The position numbers and the translations under genes were made by a program. 64,000 nt of DNA, taken from Xanthostigma xanthostigma (Eukaryota; Arthropoda; Insecta; Raphidioptera; Raphidiidae). The notes beneath the pieces are model-generated. The model was not told where the DNA came from and did not search any database. It saw only the letters and a program-made list of their open reading frames with translations. The stretch is from assembly GCA_963575645.1 (NCBI GenBank), contig OY754465.1, forward strand, positions 58,241,901 to 58,305,900, read 5' to 3'. This document shows, one piece after another, positions 63,147-64,000 of this stretch (within the stretch, counting starts at the first letter, position 1; each line of letters opens with the position of its first letter).

Positions 63147-64000
63147 TATTGCACATACCGCTAAACTAGCGGTATGTGCTTTATTATCGCTTTGTACGTC
63201 AGAGCTGACTTTCGTTCATATAAGAAGTTATATCTAAGTTAATTTCACACGAAATCCATTCAAATTGAAGCTTTTTGAAAAGAGGAGATTCTAATCTATA
63301 AAACAGAACCATTTTTAAATCAATTCGAGTTCATAAATACTATTAAAATTGTAATTGAAAATCACAAACAGCAGTTGTCGGTTGGTCTGTACGTATGTAC
63401 GTACGTACGTATGTACGTACGTACGTATGTACGTACGTCACGACTCTACAGATCGCAATTTTGGTCGGATTGCCTTGGGTTATATTTTATTCAGTTTGTT
63501 TACTATCAGACCAGAACCCTATTTAAATTCACTAAAATGTGTTCAGTAGTTAAATTTTTATAAACAGTTTTATTTTATTATTTTTGACAGCTAATAGTTT
63601 AAAAAAACAATATTTGTGTAAATATAGTGTAATCCATAAAACAAGTGCTACACTTCTATACCGTGATAACACCACTACACGTAGTAGGGCGCCGTGGCGT
63701 AATGGTTATGCCGTTGGATCCCCAAGGGCAAGGTCCTGGGTTCGATTCCTTACGAAATCATTGATATTTTTCTTTTTTTTTCTTTTTATTTTGTTTTATT
63801 TTATTCCACTTGATATTAATTATATATTATATTATGTATAGTTCTTAATTTTTTTTATTTTTGCAAACTTAAAAAAAATATTTTTTCAATTTTTAATTAT
63901 TTATTTCTTCAAATTTTTAAATCTTTTTAAATTTATTAAAAATATTTTTTAATTGTTATTTTTTTATCATACAGTGGAAAACTTGCGGGATGTGCACTTT
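63147..64000 (+). mobile_element. tRNA-bearing repeat, copy 2 (runs off the window)
   Basis: It matches 55647-56500 base for base with few changes. The hairpin starts at 63151. The ACGT microsatellite is 20 bp longer (63391-63440). The tRNA-like module lies at 63688-63760 with identical A and B boxes. The end of the element lies beyond the window. Confidence 0.88.
63688..63760 (+). pseudogene. tRNA-like module in repeat copy 2
   Basis: GCCGTGGCGTAATGGTTATG and GGGTTCGATTCCTTACG keep both promoter boxes. It differs from copy 1 at a handful of positions (for example GGATCC for GGATCG, and ACGAAATC for ACGATATC). Confidence 0.65.

Noticed and set aside
63391-63441. ACGT-rich block as a regulatory site cluster
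   Set aside because: It is a simple microsatellite whose length differs between the two copies.

Overview
The window looks like repeat-dense, gene-poor nuclear DNA of an insect, most probably a moth or butterfly (Lepidoptera). It is AT-rich and contains no continuous host gene that I can recognise. Many dispersed motifs are ones I associate with lepidopteran genomes: the GGCCAAGTGCGAGTC palindrome, the GGTTCCGTAC-ended elements, the 'CCGGGCGGGACCGCTAGT' ends, and the 'ACCGACTTC...AAGGAGGAGGTTC' repeat. That attribution is from memory, and I cannot name the species. The absence of genes, the deep nesting and the tandem arrays would suit pericentromeric or W-linked heterochromatin, but nothing here proves it.

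Layout. 1-13.1 kb: foldback and terminal-inverted-repeat (TIR) elements, including three copies of a TTAA-flanked foldback family (3837, 7830, 9947), a short hAT-like MITE (8397), and a 2.1-kb composite bounded by 70-bp TIRs (10973-13102). 13.1-24.1 kb: a PIF/Harbinger-like hairpin, two copies of an hAT-like MITE with 8-bp target duplications (14758, 23782), a three-way-junction inverted repeat (16760-16908), a 5'-truncated LINE nested in another repeat (17031-17871), and an exon-like open frame with an upstream splice acceptor (23072-23243). 24.6-26.2 kb: two TIR elements, one an intact 536-bp hAT derivative, lie inside a Penelope-like inverted pair. 28.2-36.1 kb: a Penelope-like retroelement fragment encoding the RT palm (YVDD), several hammerhead-ribozyme-like motifs, a 196-bp near-perfect palindrome that carries the motif on both strands, and hAT-type MITEs. 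36.2-46.3 kb: a ~100-bp minisatellite, a 1.5-kb hAT-type element with a paralogous empty site elsewhere in the window, a LINE end nested in a second Penelope fragment, and a ~318-bp tandem satellite. 46.7-64 kb: more foldbacks, a tRNA-derived SINE, two direct copies of a tRNA-bearing repeat 7.5 kb apart, an hAT transposase dimerisation domain inside nested inverted repeats, a LINE RT relic, and a hairpin with perfect 82-bp arms.

The only recognisable coding content comes from mobile elements: LINE RT (17112-17871, 42740-43155, 59246-59484), Penelope RT (29624-29887), hAT transposase C-termini (25545-25633, 58304-58696), and possibly a SWIM-type protein fragment (53585-53812). These are independent decayed insertions, not a pathway. 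The most interesting signal is the set of hammerhead-like motifs. Four copies share the flanking core elements but have different stem II sequences, and each stem still pairs.
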